Shown: in pieces, positions 44,725-56,089 of the stretch
How positions within the stretch are numbered: the first letter of the stretch is position 1
Layout of the letters: each line of letters opens with the position of its first letter
NCBI GenBank assembly: GCA_037447655.1
Contig: JBBHKE010002640.1
Coordinates: forward strand, 670,696-734,695
From: Zygnema cylindricum
Lineage: Eukaryota; Streptophyta; Zygnematophyceae; Zygnematales; Zygnemataceae
Reading direction: 5' to 3'
Length of the DNA stretch: 64,000 nucleotides
Notes under the pieces: model-generated
Databases searched by the model: none
The model's input: the letters and a program-made list of their open reading frames with translations, nothing else
Told to the model about the DNA's origin: nothing
Translations under genes and position numbers: made by a program

Positions 44725-45904
44725 TGAAACTGTGTGTGCTCCATTGCCCACAGAAATCGCAGATCCAAAAGAAGCTAATCTAGATAGTGCCGACTCCAAG
44801 GTTATATAAACCCAAATGACTGACCCCTTGACAATCAAAAACCCATTATAGCTTCACCCCTGTGAAATAAGACTTTCTGTGTGCTCAGTCCCACCACAGA
44901 ATGCAAAGTTAGAATATGAGTTTTGGACACATTCACCCACTTTGTCTTTCCCTTAGAAATGCAGCCACCCTGGCAAGCAAAAACTCTGACCGACTACACC
45001 TCTGTGTAGCTTGGACTCCCTTGAGTTCGCAACAAAAATAATCACTGAAAATGGTTAAGTAAATTGATAGTTATGAATGGTCAAAGATGACCTTTTGTAT
45101 AGGAGCTCTCTCGGAGAGAGGCTGCTACCTACTAAATTTTCTAAGTCCTATTCCCTCTCTAAAACTCTATCTATTGACGTACAACACCAATCAAATTACT
45201 GTGTCGAAAAGAAAAGTACAGGTGCCGATGTACTTTTTGTACGGCCATCGTACAACATGGCCAAAATGTCGACACGTGTTAAATCGGGATTTGTTCCTGT
45301 AATCTCCGGAGTTGCCGAAATCCAATGTCATCACGCCACGTGTCACTTGACGTGGTGATGACCGTAAAATGCCAAAAATACCTCTTCCGTGATCGCGGCG
45401 CCTATCATGGCCGTCCGATCAAAACCGACTATAAATCTAGCCGTTGAAATTAGACGCGCGGTATTTGTTCGCGGTCGAAACAAATGTGCGATATCCGTTT
45501 TGTAAAATGTATTGAAACCGTACTCCGTACTATCTAAAACTGTATCCATGCACTTCGTAATTATTCCTCGTTAAACGAATTAGTCTACGTGTCAATATAT
45601 ATATATTTATCAAACCTCAGATACTTTAGCACTGGTCTTAGACCTAACGGACAAAGCTAACGGCTATTCTTGCAGATCATAGGTACCAGGATCAATTCTT
45701 GGGTCCATCAATAATTTTAGTAACCCTATCTGTTTTCTGCTACCTGTCTCTGTATAAAGCTTTAGGCAGCCATGGCTCTATCTCCCTACCCAGCCTTCAA
45801 TGACTACAACAAGTGTGGGGGCTTGGAAAAGGGAGTTAGAGGCAGACTGCCCTCTACCTTTTTCCTATCATAATACATACCTGGAAAATACTCAAATATC
45901 AACA
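44725..45904 (-). mobile_element. Solo LTR-A with TSD GTTAC/GTTAG
   Basis: A 1180-bp LTR in minus orientation from TGTTGATATT (45904) to GCACACACAGTTTCA (44725), flanked by GTTAC (44720-44724) and GTTAG (45905-45909), a 4 of 5 match. The long U5 resembles the 9.2-10.3 kb solo LTR. The last 20 bp contain ATGGAGCACACACAG, the gag start. It splits repeat R2. Confidence 0.85.
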
Positions 45905-46650
45905 GTTAGCACGTGTAACAACTTATTTTTGTGAAAAAATATAAAAACTGGATCCTGATATGACTCGATGATCGACTTCATTGGTTACATGATGCATGTT
46001 AACGTAAGCAATCATTCATCTTATATAGGACGGAATTTTGCAGTCCCCCTCTAACGTCCTATTTGAGGAAGCTTTACGAAATAGGAAAGGTCAGAGCGAA
46101 TTAGAACTTGCCACGTGTAGAAAAATGTTTCAGAAGTACAATTGACAATATTGACCTCTATTTTCTGACATAATACTTGTCTGTCGTATAGCAAAGAAAC
46201 AAAAATAATGATCCAAGAAAATAATTTCCTCCCTCAGAGCTATTTCTGTATGAATCTTAAAATTCCGCCGGAATGGACAAGTACGTGAAATCACACCGAC
46301 AGCGTACGAATCTAGCAAGGCGACAAAGTTGCTGACGATCACCAAAATGATTGCTGTGCGTTAGTCAATTTTGGTCAGCATTAACCGTACGATTTTGTAC
46401 GAACGTCTTCGTTGTTGTCACGTTGTACGGAGAGGAAGCTGGAGGTGTTAAGCTATATATGCTCAAAAAAAAGAATAATAGCACACATTATAACGTGTGT
46501 CACGCGTGATCCTCTGTCCGATGCTCGAATTTAGTCCATAGAGAGATGAAAAATTCTGCCTGGAATAATGCGATTTCGTAAAACTGGATTCAAAGATACG
46601 CGATTTTATGGTCACCCTTAAAATAGTACGAACTTTTTCTCTATTTGACT
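45905..46650. repeat. Right part of spacer repeat R2, copy 2
   Basis: 45.99-46.08 kb matches 21.79-21.88 kb, 46.09-46.45 kb matches 22.39-22.76 kb and 46.49-46.63 kb matches 25.36-25.50 kb. The MITE-2 and TWA elements found in copy 1 are absent here, which makes this the empty-site reference. Confidence 0.65.
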
Positions 46651-48059
46651 AGAAGAAAATGACACGTAAAGAAAAACAGCGTCGTCAACAAATCGCCGAC
46701 ATGAAGTCTTATACATCTCCTGTATTTGTGGACACATTCCTCACCGTGCGATCGTACTTTTTCCCGCCGATACGGTGCAGAGCATGTTTTAGCCACAGTT
46801 TTAAATGTGCGAAATAGTAAGTCCATAGAAATGCATACTGTATGTTTTTGGTGCGATGTGGTCACAAAACCCATTATGTATTTTGCTAACATTCAAGGGT
46901 GGGCTGCACATAAATTGGTAGAGAATTGAATAGACATAAAAATGGCGAAAATGGAGTTTTTCTTTAAGGGGTAAAATCTCTCCCAAATTCTAAATCCACC
47001 GGTTGAATTTTTCCAAATTTAAATAAAAAGATCGTAGAGGATAGGTCTATTCGATATATTAAAGGAAAAATGACTTAGTAGAGTACGCACTTTGAAAAAA
47101 AAAGTATATATATATGGTATCCTCCCCAAAGATCTGCTTCCTCCGACGTTCTTTCAATGAATATCATGTTGTTCGTCGACGTCAAAAGAGACGTTTGGCT
47201 ACATTAGAATGTTGAAGTAAAAAAAGAAAAGAATAACTCTATTTTATGCATAACTCTAATTTGGGTACATTTTTATCAATAGTGTAGCCGGTATAGCATG
47301 TGTTCACATTGTCGACGTTTGAACACGTGAGAACTGGTTCGCTTCACTTTCCCCCGTCTTTATTAATATGAATCAAATTTGAGCGCGCTTTCCCATGTTG
47401 AAACATTCACATTTGCGTGTCGACGTCGTTATGTAACACTTTTTCTGTAGGTTTGTAAGAAATAACAAGCAATTTTAGTACATTTCACACATTACAATAT
47501 TTGAAAACTGTCCAAATTAGAGTAGTTCACGCTAGTCAAATCGTACCTATATTACCGGAAAGAATTAAATAAAACAGATTATTTCTATTTTAGGTTCATG
47601 AGTCAAAATTTAGGGGCCCCGAAATAGTGTGATTAACATTAATATGGATTCATGGTGTACACCGTGAAACATTATTAAGGTGAAGTTCCATCAAGAAATT
47701 TTTTAATTGTACGGCCAACATTATTGGATATAGTAAGTTGGACGATGGTCTAACGTGTACAGCATGTAAACCATGTGTTATAATTTGAGTGGTACCACGA
47801 AAGTTAAAATCGGATATTCAAAATGGGCAAATATTTTTTTACACTGACCAATTTTAACCTAAAGTCCTCATTTGCGAACCATGTAAAAAAATAAAAATAA
47901 AAATTATAAATTAAAATTAAACGAAAATATAAGCGTGGGAAACCAGTAAGCTAAAGGAATGAGAGAAAAGGCGGGAAACAACGAAGTCGGAAGGGTGATA
48001 AGAAAAGCGTGACGAAAGTGAGTATCCAAAAAAAATAGTGTGACGAGAGTGCAGTACCA
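46651..48059. other. Spacer, one dispersed-repeat block
   Basis: 47.29-47.64 kb matches 13.38-13.74 kb. The remainder is AT-rich with no gene that I can support; the short frames at 46.64-46.99 kb overlap on both strands and show no family signal. Confidence 0.4.
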
Positions 48060-48625
48060 GAAACAACGTGACTTAATAACGTTACGAACTACCTTTGGAT
48101 TTACGGTTGGATTTTGGTGGACTCGCAACGACTTTGTCCGAAGGTACATACCATATGCAAATTTTGAGGATTCCAGTGGTGGTCCATCGCGTCTTCTTTG
48201 ATGTCCAATAATATGGCGCCACGTGGAATCGCGTGATGTTATCTCCGAAAGCCGCCAAAATTTCATTTCGGGTTGGCGGCTGCAACGAGGGCCGTCCGAT
48301 TAAACATATTTACACAATTCGGATTCGCGTCTGTGCACGAATCGTTTCACACGCGCCTTTTTGCCAATTTGTTCCGTTAAATGAATTAGTCTTCACGCAA
48401 CCGTTTACATAATTATCAAACCCAGAACAGTGCATGGATTCTTTAGCAAATTAATGGATAGGGCGGCAGGGTGGTTCTGGACTACAGTAGGACCTAAGAT
48501 GAAATCCGGGACAAACTAACTTTTTGGTTAAGCGTCCCCTTTTCAATTTGCCATGGTTTTCTCTGATCCTCTCTCTCTCTCTAGAGTCTAACTAAAATAG
48601 ATAAGTGAACTATTAATTATTCATT
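48060..48625 (-). mobile_element. Divergent LTR, minus strand
   Basis: It has the LTR-A element order in minus sense: ATGGCGCCACGTGG, then GGCCGTCCGATTAAAC, then ATTATCAAACCC, then a GATGAAATCCGGGAC segment at the tRNA-like position, then GCCATGG and CTCTCTCTCTAGAG. Ends cannot be placed. Probably an old solo LTR of a related family. Confidence 0.45.
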
Positions 48626-50660
48626 TTCAACAACGCCTTCCCACACTGTACTCGATACAGTTTGTGGTCACATAGTTGAGGTTTGAACATGTGATAACAA
48701 GTTTGCATGATTTCCCCCGTCTTTATTACTATAATCAAATTTGCGTGCTCCATCCAATATCAACGCCACTCACTTTTCTGTTCGGACGTACTTATTTTAC
48801 ACTTTTAACAACGTATAGCCTCAATACAAACTAACACATTTTGTACACTACACTATTTAAAAATTACCAAATTTAATATAATTGGCACTAACTAAACTGT
48901 ACCTAAATTAACAAAAAGGACAATAATTCGATCCTTAAGCAACATGAACGTACGACCATGGCTGCTTATTGTGGTTTTCTAGCCTACTTGCATCGTATCT
49001 ACGCTAAATTTAGCGTGCATGTAGTCAAACGACACAATTTTCGAAACCATTTTTCTTATTATCATAATAACATCTTTGAGTTCTCTCGTTTTTATTTAAT
49101 TGGGCCTGTCACATTCGGTCGTTTTTTGTCTTTCATTTTGTGGCCTTTCATTTCATATTTGCCGCCAATCAAAGCAAGTGCGTCTATGTGCCCAATAGCC
49201 AATGTTTGAGGAGTGTTTCTCTTCCACCTTTTTTCCCACAACCTTTTCAACACAATTTGAATTAAAAAAGGGAGATTTTAGACTGGATTTCGAGAAGAAA
49301 GGCTCTCAATTACACCATCTAAGTTTGTGGCTTAGTGCCCATGTGGTTTGCCACCATGTTGCCCCTTTCTTACGGGTTTGGGTGATGTGTCATTAGACGA
49401 GGGTATAAAGGCTTTAGGTTTCCCTATTGGAGCCCCTTTTTTTTGACAACTAGGTAGTTGGTGATGCGTTTTTGGAAGAACTTTCCCATAGTGACGACCT
49501 TCCCAAGTTGTTGGACTTACAGGTGGCGTTTGTCATCTTCATCAAATATTTTTTTCAACACCGCCTTTACCTTGGACGAACTTTTCCACCAATGGCTTCT
49601 TTTTTGTATTCCTTGAAGGATTTTCACAACAATCTTTTGGGTGTGCCTCACCACCTCAGTGATCATGAGATTTTTGATCATCTAGAGGGGTCGCTCGCTC
49701 GTCAACAAGCTAGCCTCCCAATTTCGACTGGCGGTTTAGGTTTGGTTTCCGTATCCAACATTGCGCTAGCGACATATTTGGGTGTTTCAACTTTGGTGGC
49801 GCCTACCATTACTTCTCGATTCATTTTGGATGATGTCTTTATTGTTGCTCAAGTTGTCCTAAAGGTGGGGGAAAGTCTCTTACCATTTTAATAAGTTGGC
49901 TCAAGTTTTTCCCATTTGCGTTGGAGATTTTTGGAGCTTTGGACAAGTCATTCGACAACTTCCTTTGCCAATGTGCCCTAAAAACGTTTGAATCTTGGGT
50001 TCCAGGAAGTCCTCCATCAAGAATTTTGGTTGCGCTATAATATGAACGTGTCTCAGTCATCCTTCAACGAGCACAATCTGCGGCCATCCTTCAACGAAGT
50101 ACATCCTTCAACGAAGCACAATGACATATGATAAGTGAGGTGTTCCAGATCTTTCACCAAGAGACCCGGTCCACATCCATGATTTTTGCGGTTGTGGACC
50201 TTAACTTGTTTGTGGATAGAATCGTCTAAGTTTTCTCTTTTTGTAGGTGGTCAACTGTAATATTTTTGTTTTAGATCGTTGTCTAAGTTATTAATATTTT
50301 GTTTGTTTTCATTTTCTGGACATAACTTACTTTTTTGTGACTCTTGTAGTCTTTCAATGGTTTTTCAGTTTAATCCATTTTGTACGTAGATGGTTGATTT
50401 TTGCAATAAAGACTTCATTACATTAAAATTGTAAATCCTAACAATGATACAATGTGGTTTGGTAGGAATGGATATTGTTGTGGATTCGGCCATGACTGTG
50501 GATCATATCATCCTCGCTTCACACTCAGCTGTGAAAAATGTGACAAAATGTGTCACAGTAAAGTGTTTGTTCCTCAAAATAGGAATAGCGTTTGCACTAT
50601 GTCATAATCAGTCCACACTCAAGGTTTGGTGTAGATCATATAAGTTACAGTTTTTCCGTT
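48626..50660 (+). pseudogene. LINE copy, 5' flank plus RT C-terminal part and 3' region
   Basis: 48.63-48.96 kb is the 5' block also seen at 13.4 kb. From ~49.39 kb a reading frame gives LDEGIKALGFPIGAP, then from 49472 EELSHSDDLPKLLDLQ, ARQQASLPISTGGLGL, VAPTITSRFILDD, ending at TAA 49889. A later piece at ~50.0 kb (FQEVLHQEFWLRYN) continues the same family. The nuclease-like tail present at 42.4-43.0 kb is not seen. 50.44-50.66 kb is the 3' block. The N-terminal RT and endonuclease are missing, so it is dead. Confidence 0.7.
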
Positions 50661-50665
50661 CTTTG

Positions 50666-51352
50666 TATTGAAAAGTAAGCTTTAGTAAGTCTTAGATATT
50701 TGAGTCTATGACTTAGAATATTTTTGGAATACCAACTGTTCAATATTAACCAAATTTAGTGTGGAATTTTTGTACGATCTACACAAATAGTTATCTTTAA
50801 GTAAATTAGTGTGTAGGGCCGCCAATGAATGTGGACGTGATTAGAATCACCCGGATTTTTAGGGTATAAATATTATTAGTGGACAATTCTGGTCCAAACA
50901 CTTAGATTTTTGTCAGTAGGTTGTCTGGTGAACCCTGTACATACAATTTAGATATTTTGAGGATCTTTAGAGTATTTAATTCAATTAGGAATGATCAGTT
51001 TCACACAGAATGTACATTCTACACAGAGTTTAAAGAAATGAGAGCACCAAGTGCAGTTTAAGGTGTTTTGTGCTCTATTGTCTTTGATTTGTTTGTAGTA
51101 CATGTTTGTTTGGTTGAAAGACCTCTTTCATTTGTAGTTACATATCTTACATTATCTATCTAGTTTGATAAGTATTCCTCTTTGGGTTTGCTTCCGCTTA
51201 CATGTCTGATAATGGCTCCACTCTTGCTGCAAGTGCTCCTATTAGCCCTAGTGCTCTACCTGCTCTTCAGGGACGAATATCCCAGCTGGTGCAAGTGTGA
51301 CTCCTAGTGGGAGTGGATCACAGCCGAGTCTAAATGCCCATGACCTTCAACA
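50666..51352 (+). mobile_element. 5' LTR of copia family B
   Basis: 687 bp from TATTGAAAAG to GACCTTCAACA. The start and end were fixed by the solo LTR at 56810-57441. An ATG at 51201 opens the gag N-terminus inside the LTR; here a frameshift stops it at about 51297, but the 3' LTR (55477-56089) keeps it open to the LTR end. It begins with TA instead of the usual TG. Confidence 0.85.
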
Positions 51353-54300
51353 GGTGATGGGCCCACCGCCCAAATTGCCTATCTTTGATGGATCGAACTA
51401 CTTGTACTGGGAAGATATGTTGAGCTCCTATTTTAATAGAGGGACTTGTCATCCATTGTGGATGGGACTGCTGATGAGACTGCACCGGATTCGAGGAAGA
51501 AGAATCTCCACTGCCTTGACATTGAAGCAGTCTATGACAAAGGAGTTGGTAATGTCTTACCTTGATATGAAAAAGGTTTCTCGAATCTGGTTTAGTGTAC
51601 ATGCTATGTATGTTCTGCTTGATGTCACTCTTCAGACTAATAAAGCAAGAGAAATCTTTGAATTTAGATATTCTGGAGGTAGTATGTCAGATCATTGCCA
51701 TGTTATGAAAAGGTTTTTCGTTCAGAGTACAAGTGCAGGTGGAGACTTTTCACCACCCCAGCAGGCTATGTTATTGATGAGAACTTCACCCAATGAGTAT
51801 AAGGGAGCCATGGATAGGCTTAGGGCTCTTCCACAGCGTCAATCGAACATAGCATAAGAAATTCAACTTATTTTGAGTGAATAAGCTAACCAGATTTCAC
51901 AAAGAGGTAGTAGTAAGTCTGTTTAGGCACTAGCTAACCAGTTTTCGGATTCTAAGATTGGTAGTGGCTGTGGTAGAGGTAGTGGTCCAAGAAGGTCACC
52001 TTTAACCTGCTATTATTGTGATGAAAAAGGGCATGTGTTCAGAATGTGTAATGCATATAAGAAAGCAAAAGCCACAGGAAATTTTGGCCCTGGATGGGAC
52101 GAAAGTCACGTTCCTTCTCAATCAGGTGGTTGACCAATTGCTCTTTTCAACGAACTAAAGGAGGAGGACGTTAACACCTTTCCCACCAACAGCGAAAAGA
52201 AATACTTTGCGATGGCACAAACAACGGAAGGCGTGGATGAAGACAAATGGATAATGGACTCCGGTGCATCTGCACACATGTGCCGCAATCGCCATCTGTT
52301 TGAGAGTATTCAATCTATTTCACTCATCAAAAATTATTTTAGTGATGATACCTTTGTTGAGTCGAAAGCAAAGGGGAGGGTGTCACTTATGTTGAACGTA
52401 GAGGGAAAACCTGTGAAAAGGGTCTTCGAAGATGTGTTGCATGTCTCAGCTTTTAAAAAAAACTTTTTCTCTACGTCAGTGGTAGAAAAGAAAGGTTTTA
52501 AAACTATATCTGAGAATGGAAATAAAACAGTGAGTAAGAATGGGAAAATAGTTGCATAGGGATTTGCTGGAGGAAACAATTTGTATCGGTCGAGTCTTGC
52601 AAATGATAATGACAATAATGTTATATACTCAAGTGTAATCAATGATTGTGATTTATGGCATAAACGTTTAAGACATGTGAATTTTGATAGATTAGAAAAG
52701 ATGGTAAATCAAAAAGCGGTGAAAGGTGTAAAAATTAGTCAAAAACGAGCAACAAATGTATGTGATGGTTGTGCAATGGGAAAAATTCATAAGTTGCCTT
52801 TCCCTTTTCGTAAACTGATCATAAAAGTAGCAGGGTGCTAAAACTAATTTATTCACATGTATAGGGGCCATTTAGGTATCCACCTGTGGGAGGTGCTAAG
52901 TTTATGCTTACTTTTACTGATAACTATAGTAGATTTACTACAGTTTATTTTTTGAAAAGTAATGATGAAGTATTTTCAAAATTTAATGAGTATAAGGCTT
53001 GGGTTGAGAATCTACATGAGAGAAAGATAGCGGGATTCAGATCTGATAATGGAGGGGAGTGCATTTCTAATGAGTTTGCAGAATTCATAAAACTGCATGG
53101 AATCTCACGTCAGCTAACCGCTCCTTATTCTCCGGAACAAAATGGTGTTTCAGAAAGGATGAATATGACCATATCATAGTGTGCTAGGACAATGATGGCT
53201 GATATGGACATAGATTTCAAATTTTGGGCAGAGGCTATGCATTGTGCAGCTTATGTGAGAAACAGGCTAGAAAGAAGGGCAGTAAAAGATAAAACTCCTT
53301 ACGAAATGTGGACAGAACACAAACCATATGTAAGTCACTTCAAAGTTTTTGGAAGTAAGGTATTCTTACTAGATAATGATCCACAAAAATGGAAATAAGA
53401 GCCAAAAGGCATACCAGGGATATTTTTAGGGTATGATGATCATGCGAAGGGTTATAAAGTATATGACATTAAGAGAAATAGAGTTGTGGAAGCCAGAAAT
53501 ATCATAGTGAAGGATGAGGGAAAAAGAGTAGATGTATTTAGTCAGCGTAGCCATGAAAAGAAAAGTGGAAGTGTTGATTATATCTTTTAAGAGGAAAATC
53601 CTATGTTTTTCAAGAAAAATATAGAAAATGCATCTACATTAGCTCAAAGTGACTTGCAATCATCTTCTCCACCAGAAACAGGAAGTGTTATGCCCGAAAG
53701 AGTTGCAAACTCTCCTCTACCTCAAGCCGAAACTGAATCACAAGAAGAATCACATGTATCAAGGAGGAGGACCTAACCATCTATACCAGCGACAGAATTT
53801 CCAGGTGGAGTTAGGCGAAGTGCACGACTAAGGGGAGAAAGTGTAGCCTTTGCTCACTCAGCACACACAGAAGAGCCTCTAACGTTGACAGAAGCTTTTT
53901 TGAGTAATGAAAGGGAACACTGGGTGGAAGTAGTCAATAAAGAAATGAAGTCCATCATGGAGGCCCAAACATGGGATCTCATGGAACTTCCTCCTGGAAG
54001 AAAGGCTGTAGGAAGTAAATGGGTGTTTAAATTATAATTGAACCCAGATAATACCATAGACAGGTATAAGGCTCGCTTGGTTGCTAGGGATATAATCAAA
54101 AGGAAGGGATAGATTATGAAGAAACTTTTTCACTGGTTTTAAGGTTTCGATCTGTCCGCATCTTACTCACATTAGCTGCCATAGTGGATTTTGACATCCA
54201 CCAAATGGATGTCAAAACTGCAATTTTGCATGGTGATTTAGATGAGGTCATTTATATGAAGCAGCCAGAGTGTTATGAGGAAGCAGAAAAATAAAATTTT

Positions 54301-55454
54301 GCGTGCAAACTTTTAAAATCTTTGTATGGCCTAAAACAGGCCTCTAGGCAATAGAACCGAAAGTTAGATGAGTTTTTGACAGGATTAGGATTTACTAGAA
54401 TTTGTTCAAATCAATGATTATATGTGATGTGTGGTGATAATCCTCATGAGGTGATATTCATTGCTGTGTATGTTGATGATTTGCTGCTAATTAGTAGGAA
54501 CAAAGAAGGAATTGCTAGAGTAAAACACGCTCTTAATTCAAAATTTGAAATGGAGGATTTGGGTGAGGCTAAATACATTCTTGACATACAAGTTGAAAGA
54601 GATAAAGAAAAGAAAATCATTAGGCTAACTTAAAAAGGAGCGATAGGAAACATGTTGGAAAATTTTGGTTTGGCTGATGCCAAAGGTTGTGCAACTCCTA
54701 TGGAGTATAAGCAAAAACTTGAAGGAATGGAGAATGAGTTTGGAGTCATAATAGATGAGGAATTCAGTGTAGAAGAGCAAAAATTAATGTCCCAAGTACC
54801 CTACAGACAAGTAGTAAGAAGTCTGATTTACTTCATGAATTGTACTAGGCCCGATATAGCTGCAGCTGTTGGTGTGTTGAGCAGAAGTCTGCAAAATCCA
54901 CGAAAGAGAGACTGGGAAGCAACAAAAAGGGTCTTAAGATATCTTGTTGGGACTAGAAATCTTTGGCTTACTTTGGGAGGGGACAAGGTTGGCATTAATA
55001 CTTGGAGTGATGCTAGCTATGGTGATGTGCCTAGTAGGAAGTCTACAACTGGGTATGTCATTCAGATTGGAAGTGGAACTTGTAGTTGGAGTAGTAAACT
55101 TCAAAAGGTCACGACACAATCGACTATGGAAGCCATTACATGGCTGCGAGTGCAGCCTTGAAAGAGCTGCCATGGATTAAGGCATTTCTTCAAGAATTGG
55201 ATTTTACAAAACACGGGACACAAATAATGTGGTGCGACAATCAAGCAGCCATTTTTGTGGCTACAAACCCAAGTCACCATTTTAAGAGTAAACATATAGA
55301 CATTCGGTTACATTGGGTAAGAGAGAAAGTATTTGCAAAAGTGGTCAAACTTTGTTATTTGCCTAATGAGAAAATGGTTGCGGACATGTTGACAAAAGCC
55401 CTTCCCGCTCCTAAGTTGGAGTACTGTAGAAAAGCATGTGGTCTAAGTGAGTAA
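51201..55454 (+). pseudogene. Copia family B gag-pol, decayed
   Basis: Gag starts in the LTR and continues VMGPPPKLPIFDGSNYLYW. A zinc knuckle CYYCDEKGHVFRMC is near 52.01-52.05 kb. Protease WIMDSGASAHMC is near 52.25 kb; the integrase zinc-binding region WHKRLRHVNF...CDGCAMGK is at 52.66-52.79 kb; integrase core RSDNGGE and SPEQNGVSER is at 53.04-53.16 kb. RT runs from 53.9 kb with YVDDLLLIS near 54.47 kb; RNase H has TWSDASYGD near 55.0 kb and CDNQAAIF near 55.24 kb, stopping at 55454. At least eight stops or frameshifts, including 52557, 53396 and 54033. Protein similarity to E58 is clear but nucleotide similarity is low, so it is a separate family. Confidence 0.92.
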
Positions 55455-55462
55455 GTCTTTTA

Positions 55463-56089
55463 AAGCTTAAGGGGAGTATTGAAAAGTAAGCTTTAGTAAG
55501 TCTTAGAAATTTGAGTCTAGGACTTAGAATACTTTTGGAATACCAACTGTTCAATATTGACCAAATTTAGTGTAGATTTTTTCTAGTATCTACACGAATA
55601 GTTATCTTTAGGTAAATTAGTGTGTAGGGCCGCTAAAGAATGTAGACGTGATAAGAATCACTTGGATTTTTTAGTGGACAATTCTGGTCCAAACACTTAG
55701 ATTTTTGTCAGTAGAGTGTCTAGTGAACCTTGTATATACGGTTTAGATATTTCGATGATCTTTAGAGTAATTAATTCAATTAGGAATGATCAGTTTGACA
55801 AAAATGTACATTCTACACAGAGTTTAAGGAAATGAGAGCACTAAGTGCACTTTAAGGTGTTTTTTTGTTCTATTAACCTTATTTTTGGCTCTGGTATATG
55901 TTTGTCTGGTTGTAAGACCTCTCTCACTTAAATGTACATATCTTACAACATAAATCTAGTCAAAGGGGTATTACTCTTTGGTTTTGCATCTGCTGCCATG
56001 TCTACTAATGGCTCAGTCCATGCTGGTGCTAGTATGACGGCTAGTGGGAGTGGAACACATTCAAGTCAGAATGCCCATGACCTTCAACA
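55463..56089 (+). mobile_element. PPT and 3' LTR of copia family B
   Basis: AAGCTTAAGGGGAG (55463-55476) precedes TATTGAAAAG at 55477; the LTR ends CTTCAACA at 56089. It contains an open frame from ATG 55999 (MSTNGSVHAGASM...) that runs through the LTR end in the gag frame. The flanking bases (CTTTG left of the 5' LTR, ATGTA right of this LTR) do not match, so the LTR pair is not a simple insertion. Confidence 0.85.
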
